Assembly: GCF_003671495.1 (NCBI RefSeq) | Contig: NZ_RCHN01000034.1 | Span: 113,217-177,216, forward strand | Direction of reading: 5' to 3' | Source: Ketobacter sp. | GTDB lineage: Bacteria > Pseudomonadota > Gammaproteobacteria > Pseudomonadales > Ketobacteraceae | Length of the DNA: 64,000 bases | Part shown: positions 47,647-56,019 of the stretch, piece by piece | How positions within the stretch are numbered: position 1 is the stretch's first letter | Layout of the letters: every line of letters begins with the position of its first letter | The notes under the pieces: generated by a model | Database searches by the model: none | Told to the model about the DNA's origin: nothing | The model's input: the letters and a program-made list of their open reading frames with translations, nothing else | Made by a program: the position numbers and the translations under genes

Positions 47647-48151
47647 CGAACGTATCCTCAAGGGTGGACTGAACCGGGATCAAAGATTCAGCAACAATAC
47701 CTGCGCCCCCAGGTTTGGACAACTGTTATCAGATAGCCGACGGTATACTCCCGTTCAATTTACTCCCACTCGATTGTAAATAATCATTTATTTTTCTTAT
47801 TTTTCATATAGTTACAAATCGACGAATTCCATATACCACGAAAAATACCATGCTCAGAAATAACTTGGAAATAATTTCTTTTTTTTACCGATAGCCCCGT
47901 TCAACAGGGTCTGAGCCAAACCAAACCGGGTAAAAGAACCACCAATCCTGTGTAGGCGCCCATCCCCTCTACTGCCGGCAAAAAAGGTCAAATTCTGGCA
48001 CTGACTATTCTACCGAATCTCTCCCGACACCGCCTAAAGAGATTCCAGTTCTCCTTAATGAGCCTGCCGAAGTGCTCAGGGCGAATGCCGGGAGTTCATT
48101 GCGCACCAGTGATATTATCGTGTCCTCGAAAAACATCAAGAACAGCTTAAA
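47647..48151. other. 505-base intergenic region at the edge of the metal block
   Basis: It separates the conserved backbone (lipoprotein-DUF488-tadA) from the metal-resistance genes. It holds a leftward promoter candidate (TTGAAC 47758-47753, 17 bases, TATCTG 47735-47730), an AT-rich tract at about 47770-47890, and a REP-like element near 48060. I found no tRNA, integrase or clear direct repeat marking an insertion point, and no credible gene. Confidence 0.5.
48060..48085. repeat. REP-like palindromic element
   Basis: GAGCctgccgaagtGCTC followed by AGGGCGAA belongs by appearance to the dispersed proteobacterial repeats of the form CCGAAG-GCTCAGGGCGAA. It is the only copy I noticed in the window. 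Such elements often sit at gene ends or near rearrangement points. Confidence 0.5.
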
Positions 48152-49150
48152 ATGCACGAACAACTGGAGCGACATCAGGTGTGGCTTTATCTGGTAGCCA
48201 TCCTGTCCGGCATGGCCATCGGCTGGAGCTCACCAGAACAGACCCGAGATTGGGAGCTGTTGCTCTGGCCAGTCCTGGGCGTTCTCCTGTACACCACTTT
48301 CACTCAGGTGCCACTGATACATCTCAGGTTGGCATTTCGTGATGGCCGCTTTTTGGCCGCTTTGCTGACGGGCAATTTTATCCTGATACCGATGGTCGTT
48401 GGTCTTTTATTGTGGCTGTTACCGGCCGATCCCGCTATTCGCCTCGGTGTACTATTGGTACTGCTGGTACCCTGTACGGACTGGTTTATCAGCTTTACCC
48501 ATCTGGGTGGTGGTGACGGTGCCCGGGCCATCGCGGCCGCACCGATCCTCCTGATTGTCCAGCTCATTTTGCTACCGGTTTATATCTGGCTTTTCATGGG
48601 CACTTTCGCCATTGAGTTAGCGGTCAGCAGCCACTTGCTGCCAGCTTTCTTCGGATTGATTGTTACCCCGCTGATCCTGGCCTGGATTACCGAACGGTTG
48701 TCGGAAATGCACCGGCGGGTGCATAGGCTTGTAGACTGGCTCGGATGGCTGCCCGTGCCGCTGCTGGCACTGGTAGTGTTTTTGATCGCTGGCTCGCAGG
48801 TCAGCCTGGTTATCGGCAACGACGCCCGTCTGTGGTCGGTGCTCGTGGTCTTTGTACTTTACCTGGTTGCTGCCGCTACCATCGGGAAGGGGCTCAGTGA
48901 GCTATTCGGGTTCACACCCACTATCAGCCGCACCCTTACATTCAGCCTCGGCACCCGCAACTCTTTTGTAATGCTGCCGCTGGCGCTGTCATTGCCGGAA
49001 GCCTGGCGTGCCGCCGTCGTGGTCATTGTCTTCCAGTCTTTGGTGGAACTGTTCGGCATGATCACATATCTACGCTGGCTGCCACACCTGCTCAAAAATA
49101 CAGACGGCCCCAGTAAGCGGCATGATAAAGCAAACATTTCTGACCATTAA
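48152..49150 (+). CDS. SBF-superfamily transporter, arsenic-resistance (ACR3-like) type
   Basis: A 332-residue inner-membrane protein with about ten helices in the bile-acid/sodium symporter fold. The segment VLLVPCTDWFISFTHLGGGD carries the CTDW motif found in proteins annotated as arsenic resistance within COG0798, and the second half has FSLGTRNSFVMLPLAL. True ACR3 arsenite exporters depend on a conserved cysteine in this region, and one is present. However, no arsR, arsC or arsH is nearby, so arsenite export is tentative. It precedes the czc genes on the same strand by 100 bases. Confidence 0.75.
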   Translation: MHEQLERHQVWLYLVAILSGMAIGWSSPEQTRDWELLLWPVLGVLLYTTFTQVPLIHLRLAFRDGRFLAALLTGNFILIPMVVGLLLWLLPADPAIRLGVLLVLLVPCTDWFISFTHLGGGDGARAIAAAPILLIVQLILLPVYIWLFMGTFAIELAVSSHLLPAFFGLIVTPLILAWITERLSEMHRRVHRLVDWLGWLPVPLLALVVFLIAGSQVSLVIGNDARLWSVLVVFVLYLVAAATIGKGLSELFGFTPTISRTLTFSLGTRNSFVMLPLALSLPEAWRAAVVVIVFQSLVELFGMITYLRWLPHLLKNTDGPSKRHDKANISDH

Positions 49151-49184
49151 CCAGTCCCGTTATTGACAACGACAATCCCCCTGG

Positions 49185-49214
49185 TTGATTGAATCGCCCT
49201 ATTTGGGCTAGACT
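49185..49214 (+). promoter_or_regulatory. Candidate promoter of the czc operon
   Basis: TTGATT (49185-49190), an 18-base spacer and TAGACT (49209-49214). The start would fall near 49221, about 30 bases before the czcI-like ATG. No clear operator was seen. Confidence 0.4.
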
Positions 49215-49250
49215 CTGCGCTTCGTTTCACATAGCTCGCTTGATGGCCGA

Positions 49251-49595
49251 ATGGCAAAAAACTGGACACTAATACTATTTGCCGTGCTGATGGTAGTGCA
49301 ATCACTATCCATCACCGCTGATGTATTGCCCATCCATTCAGATCATGAACCCCATGAGTTGGCAGATATTTTAGGGGACGGTGAGTCAACTCAGGCGGCA
49401 AACCTATCACCGGGCTCAGACCACAATACCCCGCCCGGCCATTGCCACTCCTGCCATTGTCATGGCTCCCATATGCTGCTGTCGATGCAGTTGCCCACGC
49501 TGCCTACCGTGTCTTCTAACCGGGCTACACTACCCTACATCGTCGACCACCCCTCCCCCCCCATCGCTGCGATACTCCGCCCGCCCATAGCCTGA
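49251..49595 (+). CDS. CzcI-like small periplasmic metal-binding protein
   Basis: A 114-residue protein with a signal peptide (to about residue 23) and histidine/acid-rich mature sequence (HSDHEPHELADI) leading to a dense metal motif HCHSCHCHGSH at 64-74. The C-terminal end is proline-rich. Size and position directly ahead of czcC fit CzcI, a regulatory or periplasmic accessory protein of cobalt-zinc-cadmium efflux operons. The assignment rests on context and composition, since such proteins are poorly conserved. Confidence 0.72.
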   Translation: MAKNWTLILFAVLMVVQSLSITADVLPIHSDHEPHELADILGDGESTQAANLSPGSDHNTPPGHCHSCHCHGSHMLLSMQLPTLPTVSSNRATLPYIVDHPSPPIAAILRPPIA

Positions 49596-49657
49596 CCTCA
49601 CTTCCCGGTTCTCGACCGGCACCAGGATTTTTCAAAAATCTTTACGTGAGGTAATTC

Positions 49658-51073
49658 ATGTTCATGCTAATCCGTTTGCGTCCGGATTCAGGCCGAAGCC
49701 TGATAATCCGGACAGCGCGCCTGCTGCTTTGCAGCGCGCTACTAAGCCTATCCGGGCTTACCCATGCCGCTGACCGCGACCCTACGACATTGACACTTTC
49801 TGAAGCGTTCGCTCGGGTGCTCAGTGACAACCCCGAATTGGCGATCTATCCCTACGATATTCGCGCGGCCGAGGCACGGGCCCTCCAGGCCGGATTCCGG
49901 CCCAACCCGCAGATTTCCCTCGACGTAGAGAATATCGCTGGTAATGGCGAATTTTCAGGGACCGACACCATGGAAACCACCCTGGCGCTCAGCCAGGTCA
50001 TTGAAATGGGTGGAAAGCGCCCCCTGCGCCGTGATGTTGGCCAATGGCGCCGCCAAACCCTTGAGCGCGACTACGAACTTGCCCGTCTGGACGCATTGTC
50101 AGCGGCGGCCAGTCGTTACCTGGAAGTGGCGCAAACCCAGCGCTTGCTGGTCTTTGCCCGGCAAGTCGTCGACTATACAAGCACTGCAGAAAACGTTGCC
50201 CAAAGGCGGTTTAATGCTGGCAGCGCCAGTCGGGCCGAACTGAGCCGCGCTCGTACGGACTTGATGCAGGCCAAACTGGCGGTGAGCAATCTCACCGTGC
50301 GCCTGGAGAACACCAAACGGCGGTTGGCGAGCCTGTGGGGCGAAAACTCGGCGGATTTTACTGACGTTGAGGCCGAACTCTTCGCCTTGGCGCCGACACC
50401 TGAGTTTGCCAGCATCCAGCGACAGCTGGAACAGGCACCGCAGCTGCAACGGTTTATGACCATCGAAAGGCTACGCGAGGCTGAACTGGATCTGGCCATT
50501 GCCCGGGGCCGGCAGGACATCGAAGTCGGCGCCGGCATCAGGCGGGGCGAGGGAACCGGCGATACCGGTCTGGTTTTTTCATTCTCCATGCCCCTTGGCG
50601 TCTCTAACCGAAACCAAGGCAACATCACTGCCGCGCGGGAAAACCTGACAAAACTGGATCTCGAAGAGAAGGCCACCCGGGTGAGGGTTTTCACGGAACT
50701 GCGCAATGCCTTCGCCCGGCTGGATCAGGCCCGTGAGCGGGCTACCTTGTTACGTGAGCAGATACTGCCCGAGTCCCAGCAGGCACTCGCGCTGATTCAG
50801 GAAGGCTACGGCGACGGGCGTTTCTCCTATCTGGAGCTGGTGGAAGCCCGGCGCCAGTTGCTGGCCTTCGAAACCGAGGCCATTGCCGCCGCCACTGACT
50901 TTCACCAAACCCTTATCACCCTGGAGACCTTGACCGGCCAGCCACTCACGGGGGAGCGCCAGTCGCTCTACCCCACCGACAGAGCCAGTAATTTCCGGTC
51001 CGATCTGCGCCTGCCTACGCTGGACAGCATCAATGATGAAGGGTCTCTTTCGCCACAGGATGAATCACAATGA
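49658..51073 (+). CDS. czcC: Outer-membrane factor of metal RND efflux pump
   Basis: TolC-family channel subunit. After a signal peptide (to about residue 38) come two OEP repeats, about 50-240 and 250-440. They include PNPQISLDVENIAGNGEFSG, typical of CzcC/CusC-like members, and the long amphipathic helices of the periplasmic tunnel. It has 471 residues. A GTGAGG ribosome site precedes the ATG. The stop overlaps the czcB start by 4 bases (ATGA). Partners CzcB and CzcA follow. Confidence 0.93.
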   Translation: MFMLIRLRPDSGRSLIIRTARLLLCSALLSLSGLTHAADRDPTTLTLSEAFARVLSDNPELAIYPYDIRAAEARALQAGFRPNPQISLDVENIAGNGEFSGTDTMETTLALSQVIEMGGKRPLRRDVGQWRRQTLERDYELARLDALSAAASRYLEVAQTQRLLVFARQVVDYTSTAENVAQRRFNAGSASRAELSRARTDLMQAKLAVSNLTVRLENTKRRLASLWGENSADFTDVEAELFALAPTPEFASIQRQLEQAPQLQRFMTIERLREAELDLAIARGRQDIEVGAGIRRGEGTGDTGLVFSFSMPLGVSNRNQGNITAARENLTKLDLEEKATRVRVFTELRNAFARLDQARERATLLREQILPESQQALALIQEGYGDGRFSYLELVEARRQLLAFETEAIAAATDFHQTLITLETLTGQPLTGERQSLYPTDRASNFRSDLRLPTLDSINDEGSLSPQDESQ

Positions 51074-52116
51074 ACAAGTTACTGAATTATTTAATTGGCG
51101 GCCTTCTACTAGCCGCCATGGCATCTCAAAGCACAATCGCCGCCCCATCAGATCAAGCCTCTCACACTGAAGCAGGCGCTCAGCACACAGATGAAAAGCA
51201 ACACTCGAAAGAGGAACATGCCGAGGAAGATCATGCTGAGGATAAAGGCGATCATGTCGAAGACACCAGTCATGAAGGTCATGAGGAGGAAGAGCCCGAG
51301 CTGACCTTTAACGCTGACCTGTTACGTGAATTTGGCGGTGAAATCGCCACCGCTGAAGCCGGTGTGATTCGCCAACAAGTCTCGCTGCCCGGCGAGGTAA
51401 AACTCAACGAGGAAGCCGTGGCCCATATCACACCCCGCTTTCCGGCCAAGATCGTCGAGGTGCGGGCAAAAACCGGTGACCGGGTCAAGGCCGACGATAT
51501 TCTCGCCGTGGCCGAAAGTTCCGAGACCCTGTCCCGCTTCCCGCTGAAATCCCTGATCGACGGGGTGGTAATCAAACGCCACGTCACCTTGGGGGAACAC
51601 CTGGCACCCGACGATACCGCTTTTGTGGTGGCGGATCTGTCCACATTGTGGGTGGATATCGCCCTCTATCCCAAGCAGGTACCTCTGGTAAAAACAGGGC
51701 AGCCGGTGCGGGTAACCACCAGCCACGGTCCATCACCTGTGGAGACCAGCCTGGACTATGTGGCTCCCTTGGTGGACGAGGCCACGCGTACGGGTTTGGC
51801 ACGGGTCTTCCTGGCCAATACGGATAATGACTGGAAGCCGGGCATGTTCGTTGAAGGCCAAATCACCCTAGGTGAATTTTCCGCTGCGGTCGTGGTCCCC
51901 AGAACCGCCATTATCGACCTTGAAGGCCAGTCAACGATATTCGTGCAGCACGACGGCAACTGGGAACCTCGCCCGGCCAAGCTGGGTCGCGGGGACAGCG
52001 ACTCGGTGGAAATCCTGACTGGCCTGGAATCGGGCGAACGTTATGTTGCCAAGGGGGGATTCGTGCTCAAGGCACAGCTGCAGAAAAGTGAATTCGAATC
52101 CGGTCACAACCACTAA
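51070..52116 (+). CDS. czcB: Periplasmic adaptor of metal RND efflux pump
   Basis: Membrane-fusion protein of 348 residues linking CzcA to CzcC. A signal peptide (to about 24) is followed by a 50-residue His/Glu/Asp-rich tract (about 27-78, with HTDEKQHSKEEHAEEDHAED), a likely metal-binding region. Then come the beta-barrel, lipoyl and hairpin segments (RFPAKIVEVRAKTGDRV, FPLKSLIDGVVIKRHVTLGE). It ends in SGHNH. It is translationally coupled to czcC and lies 15 bases before czcA. Confidence 0.93.
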   Translation: MNKLLNYLIGGLLLAAMASQSTIAAPSDQASHTEAGAQHTDEKQHSKEEHAEEDHAEDKGDHVEDTSHEGHEEEEPELTFNADLLREFGGEIATAEAGVIRQQVSLPGEVKLNEEAVAHITPRFPAKIVEVRAKTGDRVKADDILAVAESSETLSRFPLKSLIDGVVIKRHVTLGEHLAPDDTAFVVADLSTLWVDIALYPKQVPLVKTGQPVRVTTSHGPSPVETSLDYVAPLVDEATRTGLARVFLANTDNDWKPGMFVEGQITLGEFSAAVVVPRTAIIDLEGQSTIFVQHDGNWEPRPAKLGRGDSDSVEILTGLESGERYVAKGGFVLKAQLQKSEFESGHNH

Positions 52117-52131
52117 TCGCGGGAGAACAGT

Positions 52132-55100
52132 ATGCAAACTCTTATTCGTTTTGCGCTGGAGAACCGGCTGTTAGTGGTCGTGATCTCTCTGGCAATGCTG
52201 ATCGGCGGTTACTTCGCCTATCGGACTTTACCGGTTGACGCCTACCCGGATATTTCACCCGCGTTGGTGCAGGTCTTTGTGGAAACGGAAGGCCTGGCGC
52301 CGGAGGAAGTCGAGAAGTACGTTACCTACCCCATCGAAAGCGCCATGAATGGCCTGCCGCAACTGGATCATGTGCGGTCGATCTCCAACTTCGGCTTATC
52401 GGTGGTCAATATCTACTTCGAGGACGGCACCGATATCTACTTCGCCCGCCAGCTGGTGGGGGAACGATTGCAGGTGGCCCGGGAAGCCATTCCCGATGGC
52501 TTCGGCGAACCGGTGATGGGCCCCATCACCACCGGGCTCGGCCAGATCCTTTTCTATGTGCTGGAGGACACCAGTGGACAGTACAGCAACACCGAGTTGC
52601 GGGAGATCCAGGACTGGATTGTCAAGTTCAACCTGCAGACGGTGAAAGGCGTCACTGAAGTCCTTTCCATCGGCGGTGAGGTCAAGCAGTTCCAGGTGCG
52701 TATCGACCCCGATGCGCTGATCCGCTACGACGTGTCGCTGCCCGACATCAAAGAGCGCATCGAGGCCAACAATGCCAACGCGGGGGCACAGTTCATCGTC
52801 AAAAACGACGAGGAGTACATCGTACGCTCCGTGGGTTTGGCCACGGACCTGGATGCGCTGCGCAACATCGTGGTGAAAACCATCGATGGCACGCCCGTCT
52901 ACCTCCATCAACTGGGTGAGCTGGACATTGGCGGAGAAATTCGACGCGGACTCACTACCAAGGACGGTCAGGGCGAAGTGGTCGTGGGCATGGTATTGAA
53001 GCTGATCGGCAGTAACACTTCCCAAGTGATCGGTGCCGTCAAAGAAGAACTGGCCACGATCAACGCCAACCTACCCGACGGTATCGAAGTACAACCCTAT
53101 TACGACCAGGCGACACTGGTCAAAGCGGCGGTGAGCACGGTGATCAATGCCCTGTTGCAGGGCATTATTCTGGTGGCCCTAGTACTGTTGGCGTTTATGG
53201 GTGGCCTACGGCCCAGCCTGGTGGTGGCACTCTCGATTCCGTTTTCCGTCGGCTTCACCTTTCTCGCCATGAAATTCTTCGACATCTCCGCCAACCTGAT
53301 GTCGCTGGGCGGAATCGCCATCGCCATCGGCATGATGGTGGATGGCGCGGTGGTCGTGGTGGAGAATATCGACCGGATGCTGCGGGAATCCTCCCCGGAC
53401 GAGTCGCGCCTACACCTGGTGGCGCGGGCCTGTCAGACAGTGGCGCGCCCTATTCTGTTTGCCATCAGCATTATCATTATCGTGTTCTTGCCGTTGTTCA
53501 CCCTGCAAGGGGTGGAAGGCGCGACTTTCCGGCCACTGGCCTATACGGTGGCAGTGGCGATGCTCGGTTCGCTGTTTTTTGCCTTGATCGTGGCACCGGT
53601 GGTCTCGTCCCTACTGATGAAACGCCCCAAGACAGACCCTGACAAGCCTCGCAAGGACATTGTCAGCGTGCTGCTGAAAGGCTACCAACCCCTGGTCCAG
53701 GCCATGGTGGCCCGCCGTTGGATTGCGGTGACCTTGGCAGCGGTGGTCCTCGTCATCGGCATTATCATCGCCCCGAGACTGGGATCCGAGTTTGTGCCAC
53801 GCTTCAATGAAGGGGATCTGCTGATCCGCGCCACCATGGCGCCCTCTATCTCGCTGGAAAAAGCCGAAACGACTATCAGCGTCTTCGAGCGTCAGTTGAT
53901 CGAGGCATTTCCCGAGGTCACCCAGGTGGTATCGCGCATAGGCCGCGGTGAAGTCGGCGCCCACGCCGACCCGGTGAACAACGCCGAGATATTCGTTGCA
54001 CTCAAACCCCAGGATGAATGGCAAAGCGCGGAGACTCTGGATGGCCTGTATGCGGCCATGAGTGAAAAATTCGCGGATTTCCCCGGCGCGCAATTCAACT
54101 TCACACAACCCATTGCCGCAGCCGTGGATGAACTCCTGACCGGCACCAAGGCAGAACTGGCCGCCAAACTCTTTGGCGATGACCTGGATGTGCTGGTGGA
54201 GAAGGCTCAGGCCATCGAACAGGTGATGCGCACCGTGCAGGGTGCCCGGGATGTACAGCGTGATCAAATCGGTGGCACACCGCAACTGCGCATTACGCTA
54301 AACAGGGAAGCGATCGCCCGCTACGGACTCAATGTCAGCGATGTACAGCGCACCCTGAGCGTCGCCGTTGGCGGCAGCGAGGCCGGACAGGTGTTCGAGG
54401 GTATCCGCCGCTTTGACATCTATGTGCGGCTTAAGGAGCCCGCACGCAATCGAGTCGATGTCATCGGGCAGCTCATTATCGAAAATGCCGCCGGGCAGCG
54501 TATTCCCCTAGAGGAACTGGCTGCCATCGAGGAAGTTGTAGGGCCGCGCCAGATCACCCGGGAAAACAACCAGCGCTTTATCACCATCCAGACCAATGTC
54601 CGCGACCGGGATATTGGCTCCTTCGTGGCTGAAGCCGATGCCGCTATTGCCAAACAGGTGGATTTGCCGCCAGGCTATTTTCTCAAATGGGGCGGACAGT
54701 TCGAGCTCCAGCAGCAAGCCAACAAGCGCCTGATGATCGTAGTGCCCATTACCCTGGCGTTGGTGTTTCTGATGCTGTTCGTCAACTTCAGGTCCCTGCG
54801 AAATGCCTTGCTGATCATGCTCAATATCCCGCTGGCACTGGTGGGCGGTATTGTCGGTCTGTGGCTAAGTGGTCAGAGCCTCTCGGTGCCGGCTTCGGTA
54901 GGGTTTATCGCCCTGTTTGGTATCGCCCTGGAAAATGGGCTGGTGTTGGTGAGTTACCTGAATGAGCTGGTCAAGGACGGGGTGTCTATTGCAGAAGCCA
55001 GTGTGCGGGCGGCCTGTGCGAGATTACGGGCGGTGATTATGACCGCCGTCACAACCGCCTTGGGTCTTTTCCCGCTCCTGTTCGCCACCGGCACCGGTAG

Positions 55101-55233
55101 CGAAGTGCAGCGGCCACTGGCCACCGTCGTTGTCGGCGGCCTGGTGACGGCCACCATCCTGACCCTGTTAGTAATACCCGCACTGTATCACTGGTTTGCC
55201 GACAAACCCGCTGATATGAGCGAATCCCATTAA
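52132..55233 (+). CDS. czcA: Heavy-metal RND transporter, CzcA/CusA family
   Basis: Inner-membrane proton-driven pump of 1033 residues and twelve helices, exporting divalent or monovalent metal with CzcB and CzcC. The proton-relay segment in TM4 reads AIGMMVDGAVVVVENIDRML, with D404 and E411. This is between classes: CzcA proper has DFG-x3-DGA and CusA has A-x-G-x3-D-x-A, so the sequence does not settle zinc/cobalt/cadmium versus another metal. The N- and C-terminal halves show the expected internal duplication (IPLALVGGIVGLWLSGQSLS in the second). GGGAG precedes the ATG. Confidence 0.93.
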   Translation: MQTLIRFALENRLLVVVISLAMLIGGYFAYRTLPVDAYPDISPALVQVFVETEGLAPEEVEKYVTYPIESAMNGLPQLDHVRSISNFGLSVVNIYFEDGTDIYFARQLVGERLQVAREAIPDGFGEPVMGPITTGLGQILFYVLEDTSGQYSNTELREIQDWIVKFNLQTVKGVTEVLSIGGEVKQFQVRIDPDALIRYDVSLPDIKERIEANNANAGAQFIVKNDEEYIVRSVGLATDLDALRNIVVKTIDGTPVYLHQLGELDIGGEIRRGLTTKDGQGEVVVGMVLKLIGSNTSQVIGAVKEELATINANLPDGIEVQPYYDQATLVKAAVSTVINALLQGIILVALVLLAFMGGLRPSLVVALSIPFSVGFTFLAMKFFDISANLMSLGGIAIAIGMMVDGAVVVVENIDRMLRESSPDESRLHLVARACQTVARPILFAISIIIIVFLPLFTLQGVEGATFRPLAYTVAVAMLGSLFFALIVAPVVSSLLMKRPKTDPDKPRKDIVSVLLKGYQPLVQAMVARRWIAVTLAAVVLVIGIIIAPRLGSEFVPRFNEGDLLIRATMAPSISLEKAETTISVFERQLIEAFPEVTQVVSRIGRGEVGAHADPVNNAEIFVALKPQDEWQSAETLDGLYAAMSEKFADFPGAQFNFTQPIAAAVDELLTGTKAELAAKLFGDDLDVLVEKAQAIEQVMRTVQGARDVQRDQIGGTPQLRITLNREAIARYGLNVSDVQRTLSVAVGGSEAGQVFEGIRRFDIYVRLKEPARNRVDVIGQLIIENAAGQRIPLEELAAIEEVVGPRQITRENNQRFITIQTNVRDRDIGSFVAEADAAIAKQVDLPPGYFLKWGGQFELQQQANKRLMIVVPITLALVFLMLFVNFRSLRNALLIMLNIPLALVGGIVGLWLSGQSLSVPASVGFIALFGIALENGLVLVSYLNELVKDGVSIAEASVRAACARLRAVIMTAVTTALGLFPLLFATGTGSEVQRPLATVVVGGLVTATILTLLVIPALYHWFADKPADMSESH

Positions 55234-55248
55234 CCCGGAGTGACTGTC

Positions 55249-55590
55249 ATGCAAGAGATCAAAGCCTATATTAAACACCGCAAACTGGAAGCCGTGACCT
55301 TGGCCCTGCACCGTGTGCAGGGCGTCACCGGAATGAGTGTTGCCAATGTTCTTGGCTTCGGACGGAGCAAAGTCAATACCAGCGCTGCCAATCCAATTGA
55401 GGGCGCGGGGGATTTTGTTAAGCACGTGAAGGTGGAAATCGTGTGTCACGATCAGTACGTGGACGAGGTCGTCCGGGTACTGAAAACCGAGGCTCATACC
55501 GGACTGCGCGGCGATGGTCGCATTTTTATCAGCGATATCAATCGTGCAATCCGGATCGAGGACGGTGCCGAGGACAGTACGGTTGTCTGA
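55249..55590 (+). CDS. PII-like signalling protein of the metal-efflux operon
   Basis: A 113-residue GlnB-fold protein: MQEIKAYIKHRKLEAVTLAL at the N-terminus, GVTGMSVANVLGFGRSK in place of the PII T-loop start, and GLRGDGRIFISDINRAIRI, the PII C-terminal signature. The uridylylated tyrosine of the GlnB T-loop is missing, so it is not a nitrogen PII. PII-like genes at the end of czc/cus RND operons are known but their role is unclear; ligand-dependent control of the pump is a possibility. The ATG at 55249 has GGAG upstream. A terminator overlaps the stop. Confidence 0.87.
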   Translation: MQEIKAYIKHRKLEAVTLALHRVQGVTGMSVANVLGFGRSKVNTSAANPIEGAGDFVKHVKVEIVCHDQYVDEVVRVLKTEAHTGLRGDGRIFISDINRAIRIEDGAEDSTVV

Positions 55591-55630
55591 AAAAAGAACC
55601 CGCTTTCTTCATGCGGGCGGGTTCTTTTTT
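55590..55630 (+). terminator. Strong intrinsic terminator of the czc operon
   Basis: GAACCCGC (55596-55603) pairs with GCGGGTTC (55617-55624), flanked by A6 and T6, so it can work in both directions. It begins at the PII-like stop codon. Confidence 0.93.
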
Positions 55631-55681
55631 AGTTTTCGCTCCCTCTACACCTGATGATTCATCTCCAACAGGCGCTGTGAC

Positions 55682-55741
55682 TCATGACCTTGTACAGCCA
55701 CTTCCACCCGTTTTGGATGGCATTACTGGGCAAGGTCATGA
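55682..55741. repeat. 11-bp inverted repeat separated by 38 bases
   Basis: TCATGACCTTG (55682-55692) is exactly reverse-complemented at 55731-55741 (CAAGGTCATGA). It sits between the czc terminator and a DUF6316 gene. The spacing suits either a looped operator or a remnant of a small mobile element's ends. Confidence 0.6.
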
Positions 55742-55756
55742 CGGCAGGACAAGATT

Positions 55757-55975
55757 ATGAGTGATTCACCCGATCATCGAAAAACTGACTCGAAGGCGGT
55801 ACCACTCTTTAGAACGCATCGCATCCACTCCATTAACAGTGAATGGTATTTTTTAACCCGGGAAGGTCAAAATATCGGGCCGTTCCCGACCAGGAAAGAT
55901 GCAGAAGAAAACCTTTTGGAATTTCTAAAAAGTATCAAGAAAATTAACGCGATGACCAAACGCGGAGTGAAATGA
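55757..55975 (+). CDS. DUF6316-like small protein
   Basis: A 72-residue soluble protein. The centre reads SEWYFLTREGQNIGPFPTRK, a GYF-like pattern shared with small gammaproteobacterial proteins annotated DUF6316, followed by a helix (DAEENLLEFLKSIKKI). There is no signal peptide. Function is unknown. It lies between the czc operon and a CDF transporter on the same strand; a link to metals is positional only. Confidence 0.75.
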   Translation: MSDSPDHRKTDSKAVPLFRTHRIHSINSEWYFLTREGQNIGPFPTRKDAEENLLEFLKSIKKINAMTKRGVK

Positions 55976-56019
55976 AGCATATCAATCTACATGAATAACC
56001 ACCCAACGAGGTAAATCCA

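Noticed and set aside
48152..49150. Firm naming as arsenite exporter
   Set aside because: The CTDW segment is suggestive but there are no arsenic regulators or reductases nearby, and the SBF superfamily is broad.
55249..55590. Assignment as glnB/glnK
   Set aside because: PII fold is clear but the T-loop tyrosine is missing and the gene sits at the end of a metal-efflux operon, with no amtB or glnA.
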